Both the position numbers and the translations under genes were made by a program. Positions 53,087 through 61,645 of a DNA stretch of 64,000 bases are shown here, one piece after another. Below the pieces are notes generated by a model that had not been told where the DNA came from, did no database searches, and saw only the letters and a list, made by a program, of their open reading frames with translations. Numbering within the stretch: the first letter of the stretch is position 1; the number at the start of each line of letters is the position of its first letter. The stretch is from the NCBI GenBank assembly GCA_965216515.1, contig OZ244173.1:248001-312000 (forward strand), read 5' to 3'. Origin of the DNA: CAXMRP01 sp965216515 (GTDB lineage: Bacteria; Pseudomonadota; Alphaproteobacteria; Rhizobiales; Afifellaceae).

Positions 53087-53251
53087 CCACATCCCTTGAC
53101 AGAAATCGCGATCCCGAGACCGGGTCACGGTGGCGTTCATGCTGCCGGTTCAAGCCGGCATGGCCGCATTCTAGGTCCTGCCTTGCCCCTCATGTCAAAT
53201 CGATGCAGTCTTGCGCCCTCATTGGGGTGACAACTGACAGGAAGACAGGAA
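53087..53251. promoter_or_regulatory. Divergent intergenic region between the two arms of the peptide-type cluster
   Basis: About 165 bases separate the starts of the left (DppD) and right (M28-like B) arms, and it must hold both promoters. A dyad TGCCGG-N6-CCGGCA lies at 53143-53160, which could be an operator, but GC-rich dyads are frequent here. No classical -35/-10 pair is convincing. No regulator gene is adjacent. Confidence 0.4.
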
Positions 53252-55021
53252 ATGAGTACGTACGAGGAGGCTGCGCGCGCCGCGGTGTCGGCCGACAGCT
53301 TGCAGGCCAGTGTTTCCTTTCTGTGTTCGCTTGGCGAGAAGGTCCCGGGTACGCCGGAAGAAGCCAGGGCGTGCAAATATATCACCGACAGGCTTTCCGA
53401 ATACGGAATAGACCACACCGTCCACCGGTTCGACAGCTATGTCAGCGCGCCGGTATCCGCGCGCGTCCTCATCACGGCGCCTGAGGCGACGGAAATCCAG
53501 GCCGTGGGGGTCGCCTTCGGCCTGTCCACGCCCGCCGACGGATTTTCGTCCGATGTCGTTTTCGTCGGTGCCGGAACGGACGAGGAATATGAAGGAAAGG
53601 ATGTCGCCGGCAAGATCGTCCTGCTCGAAAAGCTGCCGACGCCGGAACGCGCCACGACCGCCGCGGCACGCGGCGCCGCGGGCATGATCTGCATGTCCGC
53701 GGGAAAGCAGCGGCACAAGATGATTATTACGCCGGTCTGGGGCACGCCCGGGTTCGACGAAGCGGGCAAGATTCCGCGTGTCCACGTTGCCTCCATCGCT
53801 GGTGACGACGGTCATCCGCTGATCGAATGGGCCAGGGCCGGGACACTTCGGGCGACGCTGATCACCGAAACGTTTGAAGGCTGGCGAGAGGTTCTGCTTC
53901 CGGTTGCCGAAATCAAGGGCCGTGAGCCGGAATTTGTGCTGGTCGGCTCCCACTATTGTTCCTGGTTTGAGGGTTCGACGGACAATGTGACGGGCGATTC
54001 CTGCATCCTGGAAATGGCCCGGCTGCTGAAACAGGACGAAGGCAATCTGCGGTACGGCGCTCGGTTCGCCTGGTGGCCGGGGCACAGCCATGCCCGATAC
54101 TCCGGCTCAACCTGGTATGCCGACACGCACTGGCAGGATCTGTTCGACCACGCCATCGCCTATTTCAATATCGACAGCCCCGGCGTGAAGGGGGCGACCG
54201 TCTATGTTCCCCGCCACCAGATGGGCGAAGTGTCCGAATTCAATGAGGCGACGACGAAGGAAATTACCGGCTGGGATACCGATACGTCGAGCCGGGCCCA
54301 ACTGGCGCTGGGCAAGCGCAAGGACAAGTATGTCTCCTCCACCCGGCCGTCCCGGGCAGCCGATCAGTCATTCTGGGGTGTCGGCCTGTCGTCCATCTCC
54401 GTCTACGGCATGCTCACGCCTGACGATCCCAACCGCGATCCCAATGTCGGCGGTTCAGGAGGCGCCTGGTGGTGGCATTCCGAACATGAGACGGTCGAGA
54501 AAGCCGATATGGACATTCTCGGTCAGGATGTGCGGCTCTACATCACGATTCTGTCCAGGCTGTGCAATGCCAGGGTGCTGCCGTTCAATTTCACCCACGC
54601 CGCGCAGGATTTCCTTGACGCCCTGCGCGAGTATGAGGAGGAAGCCGGCCAATGGCTCGATTTCGGTCCCCTGAAATCCATGGCGCAGGCGCTGCAAAAC
54701 GAGGTTGCAGCCATGCACAAGGCGGCAGAAAACCGGGCCGATGAGGCGGAGACCGCCCGGATCAACAAGACATATTTGCGGCTTGCGCGATGGCTCAATC
54801 CGGTTCTGTTCCAGACCCGCGGCGGTCATGAACACGACCCCGCGCTATCCTCCCGCTGCCTGCCCGGGCTTGCCAGGGCGTTGAATCTGAAATCCATGGA
54901 TCCGGATTCCGACGCGCTCAAGTTCGATATCGTCGGCCTGAAACGTGAAATGAACCGGATCGGCCACCATGTGACGGAGGCGCGGCGGCTTGTCGACGGC
55001 TTGCGCCTGACGGGTCAATAA
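53252..55021 (+). CDS. M28-peptidase-like protein B with altered active-site motif
   Basis: A 589-residue relative of protein A, first gene of the right arm. Predicted ligands are His234 (SHYCSW), Asp244 (TDNVTGDS), Asp308 (NIDSPG) and His409 (WWWHSEHE), with the same spacing pattern as protein A. The Glu-Glu motif is again replaced, WWPGHSHARYSGS with His278-Ser279. The Asp normally two residues after the first His is Cys236 here. An apical insert with the WGTPG loop and a helical C-terminal tail match protein A. No signal peptide. A 48-base gap leads to the binding-protein gene. Whether this is peptidase, deacylase or other hydrolase is unknown. Confidence 0.82.
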   Translation: MSTYEEAARAAVSADSLQASVSFLCSLGEKVPGTPEEARACKYITDRLSEYGIDHTVHRFDSYVSAPVSARVLITAPEATEIQAVGVAFGLSTPADGFSSDVVFVGAGTDEEYEGKDVAGKIVLLEKLPTPERATTAAARGAAGMICMSAGKQRHKMIITPVWGTPGFDEAGKIPRVHVASIAGDDGHPLIEWARAGTLRATLITETFEGWREVLLPVAEIKGREPEFVLVGSHYCSWFEGSTDNVTGDSCILEMARLLKQDEGNLRYGARFAWWPGHSHARYSGSTWYADTHWQDLFDHAIAYFNIDSPGVKGATVYVPRHQMGEVSEFNEATTKEITGWDTDTSSRAQLALGKRKDKYVSSTRPSRAADQSFWGVGLSSISVYGMLTPDDPNRDPNVGGSGGAWWWHSEHETVEKADMDILGQDVRLYITILSRLCNARVLPFNFTHAAQDFLDALREYEEEAGQWLDFGPLKSMAQALQNEVAAMHKAAENRADEAETARINKTYLRLARWLNPVLFQTRGGHEHDPALSSRCLPGLARALNLKSMDPDSDALKFDIVGLKREMNRIGHHVTEARRLVDGLRLTGQ

Positions 55022-55069
55022 TGGAATAAATTCAAAGACATCGAATGATGCATAAAAGGAGGGAACCTT

Positions 55070-56626
55070 ATGGCTTTGAAATTGAGATTGCTGACCGGAT
55101 TTACGGCAGCCGCGCTGCTGTTGTCCGGTATCGCGGCATCGGCGCAAACGCTGGTCGTTGCGCGTGGCAACGACGCAAATTCACTCGATCCGGCCGAAAG
55201 CACGTCCTTTGAGGCGATCAAGGTCGCCGACTGGACATTCGACGGCCTGGTTCGGTTTGACGGCAACAGCCATACCATCGTGCCGGCGCTCGCGGAAAGC
55301 TGGACCCTGTCGGACGACGGGCTGGTCTGGACCTTCAAACTGCGTGACGGCGTCATGTTCCATGACGGGACGCCATTGAATGCGGAAGCCGTGGCGTTCT
55401 CGCTGGAGCGGCAGCGCGACAAGGACCATCCCTACTATTGCGAAAATTGCCGTCGCTGGAGTGCAAAGTTCGCAGCGATCGAGAAAACCACCGCTGCCGA
55501 TGACCTTACGGTTGAAATAAAACTCAAGGAACCGGCACCGGCCCTTCTGGTCAATCTTGCCTTCTATATCGGCTACATCGTCAGCCCGACGGCCGTGATG
55601 GCGGATCCGGAGAACTTCCGGTCCAATCCGGTCGGGACAGGCCCGTTCAAGTTTGTCCGGTGGGAGCGCGACAACTTCCTCGAATACGAAGCCAACAAGG
55701 ACTACTATCTGGGTGCCCCGAAGGTCGACAAGCTGATTGTCAGGGTCATACCCAACAACGATGTTCGCTTCCTGGCGTTGAAGAAGGGCGAGGTTCACCT
55801 GATCTACGGCGTGCCGTTCCCGCAGTTCGGCGAAGTCGACAGCGATCCGAACCTGGCGCTTCACCAATCTTCCACGCTGGGCATCTCCTTCATGGCCATG
55901 AACACGGAGAAGGCGCCGTTTGACAATATCCTTGTCCGCAAGGCCGTTGCCCATGCGATCAACAAGGATCGGATGTTCCAGACCGTGTTCTTCGGGCGCG
56001 GCGAGATCGCCAACCAGATAATCCCGTCGAACTGGTGGGGCCACAGCAAGGATGTTGTCAAATATGACTACGACCCGGCAAAGGCCAAGGCACTTCTGGC
56101 CGAGGCCGGTGTGGCCGATGGTTTCAAGACGACGTTGACGTCCTGGACCAATCCCAGGCCGTACCTGCCGGCTCCGCGCGATGCCGTATCGCTGATCAAA
56201 TCCGACCTTGCGGCGATCGGTGTGGAAGTCGACGTCCAGACGACGAACTGGTCGACCTTCCGGGAAAGCCGCGGCAAGGGTGAGTACGGGATGACCATGG
56301 GGGGCTGGATCTCCGGCACGCTCGATCCCGATGGCATCATCTATGCGCTGTTCCATAGCCGGTACATCCGCGAGAAAGATGCACTGAACTGGGCTCGCTA
56401 TCGCGATGACAATGTCGATTCCCTGCTGGACAAGGCCCGGGGGATTTACGACCAGACCGAGCGCGAACCGCTTTATCGGGACGCGGCCAACAAGATCTCC
56501 GAGGCTGCGACTGGCGTGTTCTTCGCACACCCGATCACGGCGATCGCCACCCGGTCGAACGTGAAAAACGTCTTCATCCACGATTCCAACTGGGTGCCGC
56601 TGCACGAAGTTGAAATCGTCGAATAA
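55070..56626 (+). CDS. Peptide/oligopeptide ABC substrate-binding protein (SBP family 5)
   Basis: A 518-residue periplasmic binding protein. A signal peptide (LLTGFTAAALLLSGIAASA) is followed by LVVARGNDANSLDPAEST, which fits the family's N-terminus. AAAGGAGGGAAC provides a strong ribosome site. The core has FDGLVRFDGN, LAESWTLSDDG, FKLRDGVMFHDG and the PVGTGPFKFVRWERD region. The domain that distinguishes peptide from other ligands cannot be read by eye. It completes the transporter whose ATPases and one permease are on the left arm. Confidence 0.92.
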   Translation: MALKLRLLTGFTAAALLLSGIAASAQTLVVARGNDANSLDPAESTSFEAIKVADWTFDGLVRFDGNSHTIVPALAESWTLSDDGLVWTFKLRDGVMFHDGTPLNAEAVAFSLERQRDKDHPYYCENCRRWSAKFAAIEKTTAADDLTVEIKLKEPAPALLVNLAFYIGYIVSPTAVMADPENFRSNPVGTGPFKFVRWERDNFLEYEANKDYYLGAPKVDKLIVRVIPNNDVRFLALKKGEVHLIYGVPFPQFGEVDSDPNLALHQSSTLGISFMAMNTEKAPFDNILVRKAVAHAINKDRMFQTVFFGRGEIANQIIPSNWWGHSKDVVKYDYDPAKAKALLAEAGVADGFKTTLTSWTNPRPYLPAPRDAVSLIKSDLAAIGVEVDVQTTNWSTFRESRGKGEYGMTMGGWISGTLDPDGIIYALFHSRYIREKDALNWARYRDDNVDSLLDKARGIYDQTEREPLYRDAANKISEAATGVFFAHPITAIATRSNVKNVFIHDSNWVPLHEVEIVE

Positions 56627-56667
56627 TCAAATCGCCGGGCGGCCGATCGGCCGCCCGGCCGGCCAAA

Positions 56668-57762
56668 ATGAGCATCGTCACCGGCGTTTCCGCCCATCCG
56701 TTGCAGCTTGCGCTCCGCAACCCGCTCACCACGTCGAAGCGGTCGTATCCGGTCCTGGAGTTCATCATCGTTCGGGCCACGAGCGACTGCGGAACAACGG
56801 GATGGGGCGAGGCCCGCGAATGCGTCCACATTACCGGTGAGACGACAGCCGGCATCCTGGAAGCGATCAACACCCGATTGGGGCCGGCCGTCACCGGACT
56901 AAATCCGGAAAATCTGGAAGAGGCCCATCGCCACATGAATACCGCGATGTCGCGGAACACGGCGGCGAAATCGGCCATCGACATCGCCCTACATGATTTG
57001 GCGGGACGTGTTTTCGGGCTGCCTGTGTCCGCCATACTCGGCGGCGGACCGCGTGGCGTTGTGGAGTCCTCAAAGGCGGTCTCTGTCGGAGAGACCGATG
57101 CCATGATCGCGGAAGCGGGCAATTTTGTCGCCGCCGGATTTCGCACCCTGAAGATCAAGACCGGTGTGAACGCTTCCGCCGAACTGGCCGCGATTGCCGC
57201 CATCCGCGACACGGTCGGGCCGGACATATTCATCAAACTCGATGCCAATCAGGGATGGTCCCTGCCGCAGGCATCGCGATTTCTGGCCGCTGCGGAGCGT
57301 CACGATATCCAGATTGTCGAGCAACCGCTTCCTGCCTGGGATTTGCACGGCCATGCGGAATTGCGCCGGCGAACGCCGATCCCGGTAATGCTCGACGAAG
57401 GCGTGCACAGCCCGCGCGACGTCTTGCGCGCCATGGAAGCCGGTGCCGCCGACATGATCAATATCAAGCTCATCAAGACGGGCGGGTTGTCGCCCGCCCG
57501 CGAACTGGTCGCGGTATGTGCGGCGGCGGGACTGGACTGCCAGATCGGTACGTTGGACACATCGATCGGCAGCGCCGCGGCCGTCCACCTTGTTCATGCC
57601 TGTCCGGCCATTCGTTTCGCGGAGATCAACGGACCCACCCGGTTGGCAGGTGACATCGCCGCCGGATTCCAAGTTGCCGACGGCCGTGCCATAGTGCCGG
57701 ACGGGCCGGGGCTTGGAATAGACGTCGACACGGCCGCAATCGGTGGAGAGGGCAGCACATGA
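56668..57762 (+). CDS. Enolase-superfamily enzyme (mandelate racemase/muconate lactonising type)
   Basis: A 364-residue barrel enzyme of the muconate-lactonising subgroup. Catalytic residues are in place: Lys162/Lys164 (LKIKTG), the metal ligands Asp192 (LDANQGW), Glu218 (VEQPLP) and Asp243 (MLDEGV), and the opposing Lys267 (NIKLIKTGG). Dipeptide epimerases carry Asp-x-Asp near the end of the barrel to hold the dipeptide amino group; here it reads Glu319-Ile-Asn321, so the enzyme is probably not a standard L-Ala-D/L-Glu epimerase. Racemisation or epimerisation of an N-acyl or other amino acid derivative is a fair guess. It overlaps the racemase-family gene by 4 bases. Confidence 0.88.
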   Translation: MSIVTGVSAHPLQLALRNPLTTSKRSYPVLEFIIVRATSDCGTTGWGEARECVHITGETTAGILEAINTRLGPAVTGLNPENLEEAHRHMNTAMSRNTAAKSAIDIALHDLAGRVFGLPVSAILGGGPRGVVESSKAVSVGETDAMIAEAGNFVAAGFRTLKIKTGVNASAELAAIAAIRDTVGPDIFIKLDANQGWSLPQASRFLAAAERHDIQIVEQPLPAWDLHGHAELRRRTPIPVMLDEGVHSPRDVLRAMEAGAADMINIKLIKTGGLSPARELVAVCAAAGLDCQIGTLDTSIGSAAAVHLVHACPAIRFAEINGPTRLAGDIAAGFQVADGRAIVPDGPGLGIDVDTAAIGGEGST

Positions 57763-58439
57763 AGATCTGCTATGTCGTCCCGGGAATTGGTTTGTCCGAG
57801 GAAGAGCGCGCGCGGCGTCAGGCTCGGCTGAACGAGATCGCGTCCGCCGGTACAAGCGTTGTGGTGGAACAGGTCGAAGACGGCCCGCGCGCCATCGAAA
57901 ATGCGATCGATGAATACAAGGCGATGCCGGAAGTCCTGCGTTTTATTTGCGGCCGGCAGGCCGATTTCGACGGCTTCATTATCGGGTGCGCGGGCGACAG
58001 CGGGCTGGAGGGCGCGCGTGAGCAGTCGGGAAAGCCGGTAATCGGCCCCGGCGAAAGTTCGATCTTGCTCGGCACATGCGGCGACAAGCGGTTTTCCATG
58101 GTCACCATCTCCGGCGAACGCGCCCGCATCAAGCGCCGTATGGTCCGTGAAGCCGGTCTCGACGAAAGCCGGCTTGTATCCAGCCATACCCTCGATATTC
58201 CGGTTATGTCGCTCTACGCCGACAAGGACAGAACCCAGGCGCGGCTCGTGGAGCTGTTGCGCGCGGCGCGCGCGCAAGGCGCGGAGACCATGCTGCTGGG
58301 TTGCATGTCCGTGGCGTTCATGGAGCCCGGGCGGCTTCGCGCCGTATCGGAGGAAGCCGGCATCCCCCTGGTCAATCCGATCGTGACCGCCGTAAAGATG
58401 GCGGAGGCGCAGATCGCCATGCAGCAGTTCGGGAATTGA
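57759..58439 (+). CDS. Asp/Glu/hydantoin racemase family protein B
   Basis: A 226-residue relative of protein A in the left arm. Its Cys pair is Cys77 (IGCAGDSGLEGARE) and Cys182 (LGCMSVAF), so both proton-transfer residues are kept. It starts inside the enolase-superfamily gene stop (ATGA). Two such proteins in one cluster could act on different enantiomers or substrates, or pair as a heterodimer. A DppC-type permease gene follows after 24 bases. Confidence 0.85.
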   Translation: MKICYVVPGIGLSEEERARRQARLNEIASAGTSVVVEQVEDGPRAIENAIDEYKAMPEVLRFICGRQADFDGFIIGCAGDSGLEGAREQSGKPVIGPGESSILLGTCGDKRFSMVTISGERARIKRRMVREAGLDESRLVSSHTLDIPVMSLYADKDRTQARLVELLRAARAQGAETMLLGCMSVAFMEPGRLRAVSEEAGIPLVNPIVTAVKMAEAQIAMQQFGN

Positions 58440-58463
58440 TGTGGACGGCAGGAGATTCGCGCC

Positions 58464-59354
58464 GTGACAGTGGTTGAGAAGGCCCCGACCGGGAAGGCCG
58501 CGAACACCAGGTCCAGGCGGGAAAGCCTCGGCCATTTCTTCTACCTGTTCCGGCAGCGGCCGACCGCTCTTGCCGGTCTCGGGTTTATCCTTTTCCTTGT
58601 TCTGGTCGCCATCCTCGCGCCGGCCATCGCACCCTATCCGCCCGAAGAGTTCACCTCCCAGGTCCTCAAGGGGCCAAGCTGGGCGCATCCCTTCGGGATC
58701 GACCATCTGGGCCGCGATCAGCTCAGCCGGGTCATTCACGGCGCCCGGATATCCTTGTGGGTCGGATTGCTCGCCGTGGGCCTTTCCCTGACCACCGGGA
58801 CCGCCATCGGCGTGGTTTCCGGTTATTTCGGCGGCTGGATCGACAATATCATCATGCGGGCCATGGATATCATGATGTCCCTTCCGTATGTGCTGCTCGC
58901 CATACTGATCGCTGCCGCCCTCGGCCCCTCCCTGGAGAACGGCATCCTGGCGATCGGCGTTGTCCGCGTTCCGCGGTTCGCCCGGCTGGCGCGCGGCTCG
59001 ACCTTGTCGGTCAAGGAACTGCTCTATGTCGAAGCGTCACGGGCTGTCGGCAGTCCGCACTGGCGCATCATCGTCAAGGACATTCTGCCGAACATCGCCG
59101 GACCGATCGTCGTTTACGCCACCCTCAGTCTCGGTGACTCCATCCTGGCGGCCGCGGTATTGAGCTTCCTGGGGCTCGGCGCCCAGCCGCCGACACCGGA
59201 ATGGGGCGCGATGCTGAACGAGGCGCAGCAATACATCATCAACGCGCCGTTCATGTCGATCTTTCCCGGTCTGGCCATTTTCCTGACCGTGCTGGCCTTC
59301 AATCTGTTCGGCGACGGGTTGCGCGACATCCTGGATCCGAAATCGCGCCGCTGA
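58464..59354 (+). CDS. Oligopeptide ABC permease (DppC/OppC type)
   Basis: A 296-residue permease with six membrane segments. GTG 58464 is selected with AGGAG 9 bases upstream. It has HPFGIDHLGRDQLSRVIHGARIS and the C-terminal FLGLGAQPPTPEWGAMLNEAQQY, both diagnostic of DppC. It is the missing second half of the DppB channel made by the left arm. It ends the right arm and faces the quinone oxidoreductase gene tail-to-tail with only 10 bases between stops. Confidence 0.92.
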   Translation: MTVVEKAPTGKAANTRSRRESLGHFFYLFRQRPTALAGLGFILFLVLVAILAPAIAPYPPEEFTSQVLKGPSWAHPFGIDHLGRDQLSRVIHGARISLWVGLLAVGLSLTTGTAIGVVSGYFGGWIDNIIMRAMDIMMSLPYVLLAILIAAALGPSLENGILAIGVVRVPRFARLARGSTLSVKELLYVEASRAVGSPHWRIIVKDILPNIAGPIVVYATLSLGDSILAAAVLSFLGLGAQPPTPEWGAMLNEAQQYIINAPFMSIFPGLAIFLTVLAFNLFGDGLRDILDPKSRR

Positions 59355-59364
59355 TCGGCCGTCT

Positions 59365-60351
59365 TCAAGGTTCCAGAAGCACCTTGCCCATCGATCCGCG
59401 CGACGCGATCAGGTCATGGGCTGCGCCGACATCGGCCAGCGCGAACCGCCCGCCGATTGTGACCTTGAGGCCATCAAGCGCCATGTCGAAGACGGCGGCT
59501 GCCCGTTGTTCCAGGGCCTGGCGCGTCAGGACATAGTGCTTCAGATTGGTGCGGCGGATCGCCAGCGAACCCAGACCGTTCAGCCGTTGCAGGTCAAACG
59601 GCGGGATCGAACCGCTGGAGGCACCATAGATCACCAGGGTGCCCAGCGGCCGCATCAGTCGCAGGTTCCGTTCGAATGTGGCGGCGCTGACATTGTCGAG
59701 CGCGGCGTGAAATCCCGCGAAACCGGGCAGTTTCCGGCAAGCCTCCTCGAAATCCGTTTCCGCGTAGTTGATGAGATGGTCGGCGCCCAGGCTGCGCACA
59801 TGGTCGAGCTTCTCCGCGCTCGATGCCGTTGCAACAACCGTGGCGCCGCGCCGCTTCGCCATTTGGGTCACCAGCCCGCCCGTACCGCCGGCCGCCGCAT
59901 GGACGATGACCCAGTCGCCCGGTTCCACGCGATAGGCGTCGTGGGTGACATAGTGTGCGGTCATTCCGTGGGTCAGGATCGCTGCGGCGGTCTGGAGATC
60001 AAGACCGGCGGGAATCTTGACCAGGCTCTGCGCCGGAACGGCTGCCTTTTCGCAATAGGCGCCGAAAACCCCGCGATAAGCGACACGATCACCCGGAACA
60101 TAGCCGGCCACCGCCGTGCCGATGGCCTCCACCACGCCGGAAGCCTCGTTGCCGGGCACATAGGGCAGTTTGGTCTCGTATTGGGTTCCCGAACCGCGGG
60201 TCTTGCCCTGCCGCTGCGAAATATCGGCGAAATTCACACCGGCAAACGCATGGCGGACCAGAACCTCGTCGGGCCCGGGTGTCGGATCCGGCCCGTCATC
60301 GAGCACCATGTTCTCCGGTCCGCCGAATTCGCGGACAACGACCGATTTCAT
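59365..60351 (-). CDS. NADPH:quinone oxidoreductase / zinc-independent MDR alcohol dehydrogenase family
   Basis: A 328-residue medium-chain reductase. It has VPGNEASGVVEAIG near residue 70, VIVHAAAGGTGGLVTQMAKRRG as the NADP-binding Rossmann turn, and GFHAALDNVSAATFERNL. It lacks the zinc ligands of alcohol dehydrogenases, which fits quinone oxidoreductases. ATG 60351 is picked because GGAGG lies 9 bases upstream; the long frame to 60654 overlaps the tRNA. Substrate could be a quinone or an enal. Confidence 0.9.
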   Translation of the reverse strand: MKSVVVREFGGPENMVLDDGPDPTPGPDEVLVRHAFAGVNFADISQRQGKTRGSGTQYETKLPYVPGNEASGVVEAIGTAVAGYVPGDRVAYRGVFGAYCEKAAVPAQSLVKIPAGLDLQTAAAILTHGMTAHYVTHDAYRVEPGDWVIVHAAAGGTGGLVTQMAKRRGATVVATASSAEKLDHVRSLGADHLINYAETDFEEACRKLPGFAGFHAALDNVSAATFERNLRLMRPLGTLVIYGASSGSIPPFDLQRLNGLGSLAIRRTNLKHYVLTRQALEQRAAAVFDMALDGLKVTIGGRFALADVGAAHDLIASRGSMGKVLLEP

Positions 60352-60488
60352 GCTGCGATGCCTCCTGCTGGCGTCAAGCCTACTGCGACCGACGCCGGCC
60401 TGTCCAACGGCCGTGGCTTGCGTTATCGGGCCGTGAGCGATTGACGGACGACGCCATTGAACCGGTGGCAAAGGACGCCAGGGAACAA

Positions 60489-60563
60489 TGGTGGGCGCGA
60501 CTGGGATTGAACCAGTGACCCCCACGGTGTGAACGTGGTGCTCTCCCGCTGAGCTACGCGCCC
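60489..60563 (-). tRNA. tRNA-Val (CAC anticodon)
   Basis: A 75-base gene on the leftward strand, with CCA encoded. The acceptor stem is GGGCGCG/CGCGCCC with discriminator A, the D-arm is GCTC/GAGC, the anticodon stem is CCACG/CGTGG with loop TTCACAC, so the anticodon is CAC, reading GUG. The T-arm is ACTGG/CCAGT with TTCAATC. It lies 138 bases upstream of the quinone oxidoreductase start. Confidence 0.95.
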
Positions 60564-60758
60564 GCCGATCCCTGTGTCGGCGATCCGGCAGGTGCCAGGC
60601 CGGTATCCGGGCCGATCCTGCCGCATTGGTCCCGTCTGCGATGGCCCGGTGCACATGCCGATGCCCCGACGTGGACGGCGATGCTTTAGGGGAGGGATTG
60701 CCGGGAAGTCAAGCATCGGCATCGCCTGTCGCGTCTCTCGAGCCGCCAGGCGCGGCGG

Positions 60759-61430
60759 TCAGGCAAGGAGTTGGTCCAGGCCGGCCGGTTCAATCTCGTC
60801 GAAATGTTCGGCCAGGATATCCGGCTCAAGCGCCGCCATCGGGGTTTCGCTATAGCCGAACGTGACACCGACAAATGGAATGCCGGCATTGCGGGCGGCG
60901 TCCCGGTCGGTAACGGAATCGCCGATCAAAATGGAACGCGCCGGCGACCCGCCGGCGCGCGTGATTGTTCCGTCCACATGGCCGGCATCCGGTTTGCGCA
61001 CGGCAAACGTGTCGCCGCCGCAGATTGCCGCAAACCGCGCGTCCAATCCCAGATCCCCCAGCAGGCGGCGTGACAGGGATTCCATCTTGTTCGTGCACAC
61101 CGCGAACCGCCATCCGGCCGCTGCCAGGCGGTCCATCAACGAGATTGCGCCGGGATAGGGACGTGTGTCCCGGCTGATGCGCGCTTCATAGTGAAGCAGG
61201 AAACGGTCGAACAACCGGTCGACCGTGCCCGTGTCGGGCACCCGTCGGTTCAGCGCGAATGCGCGTTCGATCATTGCCCGGGCACCATGGCCGATCACCT
61301 TTCCGACGTCGTCGGGCGCCACCGTTGCAAGCCCTTCGGTCGCGATGATGGCATTGAGCGAGGGGATGAGATCGCGGGCGCTGTCGACCAGCGTACCATC
61401 GAGATCGAACAACAGGAGTGGTTTGGTCAT
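60759..61430 (-). CDS. gph: Phosphoglycolate phosphatase (HAD family)
   Basis: A 223-residue HAD phosphatase. The nucleophile motif is LFDLDGTLVDSA (residues 6-17), motif II AVCTNK, and motif III/IV IGDSVTDRDAARNAG. A cap domain of alpha-helices follows the first motif, as in Gph. It removes 2-phosphoglycolate formed in DNA repair or by Rubisco-type oxygenation. ATG 61430 is the usual start; the long frame to 61805 enters the rpiA gene. It diverges from rpiA over about 215 bases. Confidence 0.9.
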   Translation of the reverse strand: MTKPLLLFDLDGTLVDSARDLIPSLNAIIATEGLATVAPDDVGKVIGHGARAMIERAFALNRRVPDTGTVDRLFDRFLLHYEARISRDTRPYPGAISLMDRLAAAGWRFAVCTNKMESLSRRLLGDLGLDARFAAICGGDTFAVRKPDAGHVDGTITRAGGSPARSILIGDSVTDRDAARNAGIPFVGVTFGYSETPMAALEPDILAEHFDEIEPAGLDQLLA

Positions 61431-61645
61431 GATCCCGCGGTACCGGTTTGCGCCGTTTGCGGCAAGATGCGTTGGCGATTCATTTCCCGATTGCGCCGCA
61501 TTGGTGGCTGCACGGCGGCAGGGCCGATTGCCGGATGACAGTTCGCGGCAAGTTTCGTAAAGGTTCGCTGCACCAAATCCGCGGAGGCCCGGGCAATCCG
61601 GTTCGCCGCCACGGATGGATATCGAACGTCGGGTTGTTGCTGCAA

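Noticed and set aside
52107..53153. Upstream extension of the DppF-type frame to 689 residues
   Set aside because: The added part is an out-of-frame reading of the DppD gene on the same strand, and a well-placed ATG exists at 52106.
53143..53160. TGCCGG-N6-CCGGCA dyad as a definite operator
   Set aside because: GC-rich dyads of this length are common in this DNA, and only one copy is present. It is mentioned in the promoter entry but not claimed as a finding.
55181..56605. A 474-residue leftward open frame
   Set aside because: It is antisense to the clear peptide-binding protein gene and lacks a ribosome site or conserved motifs.
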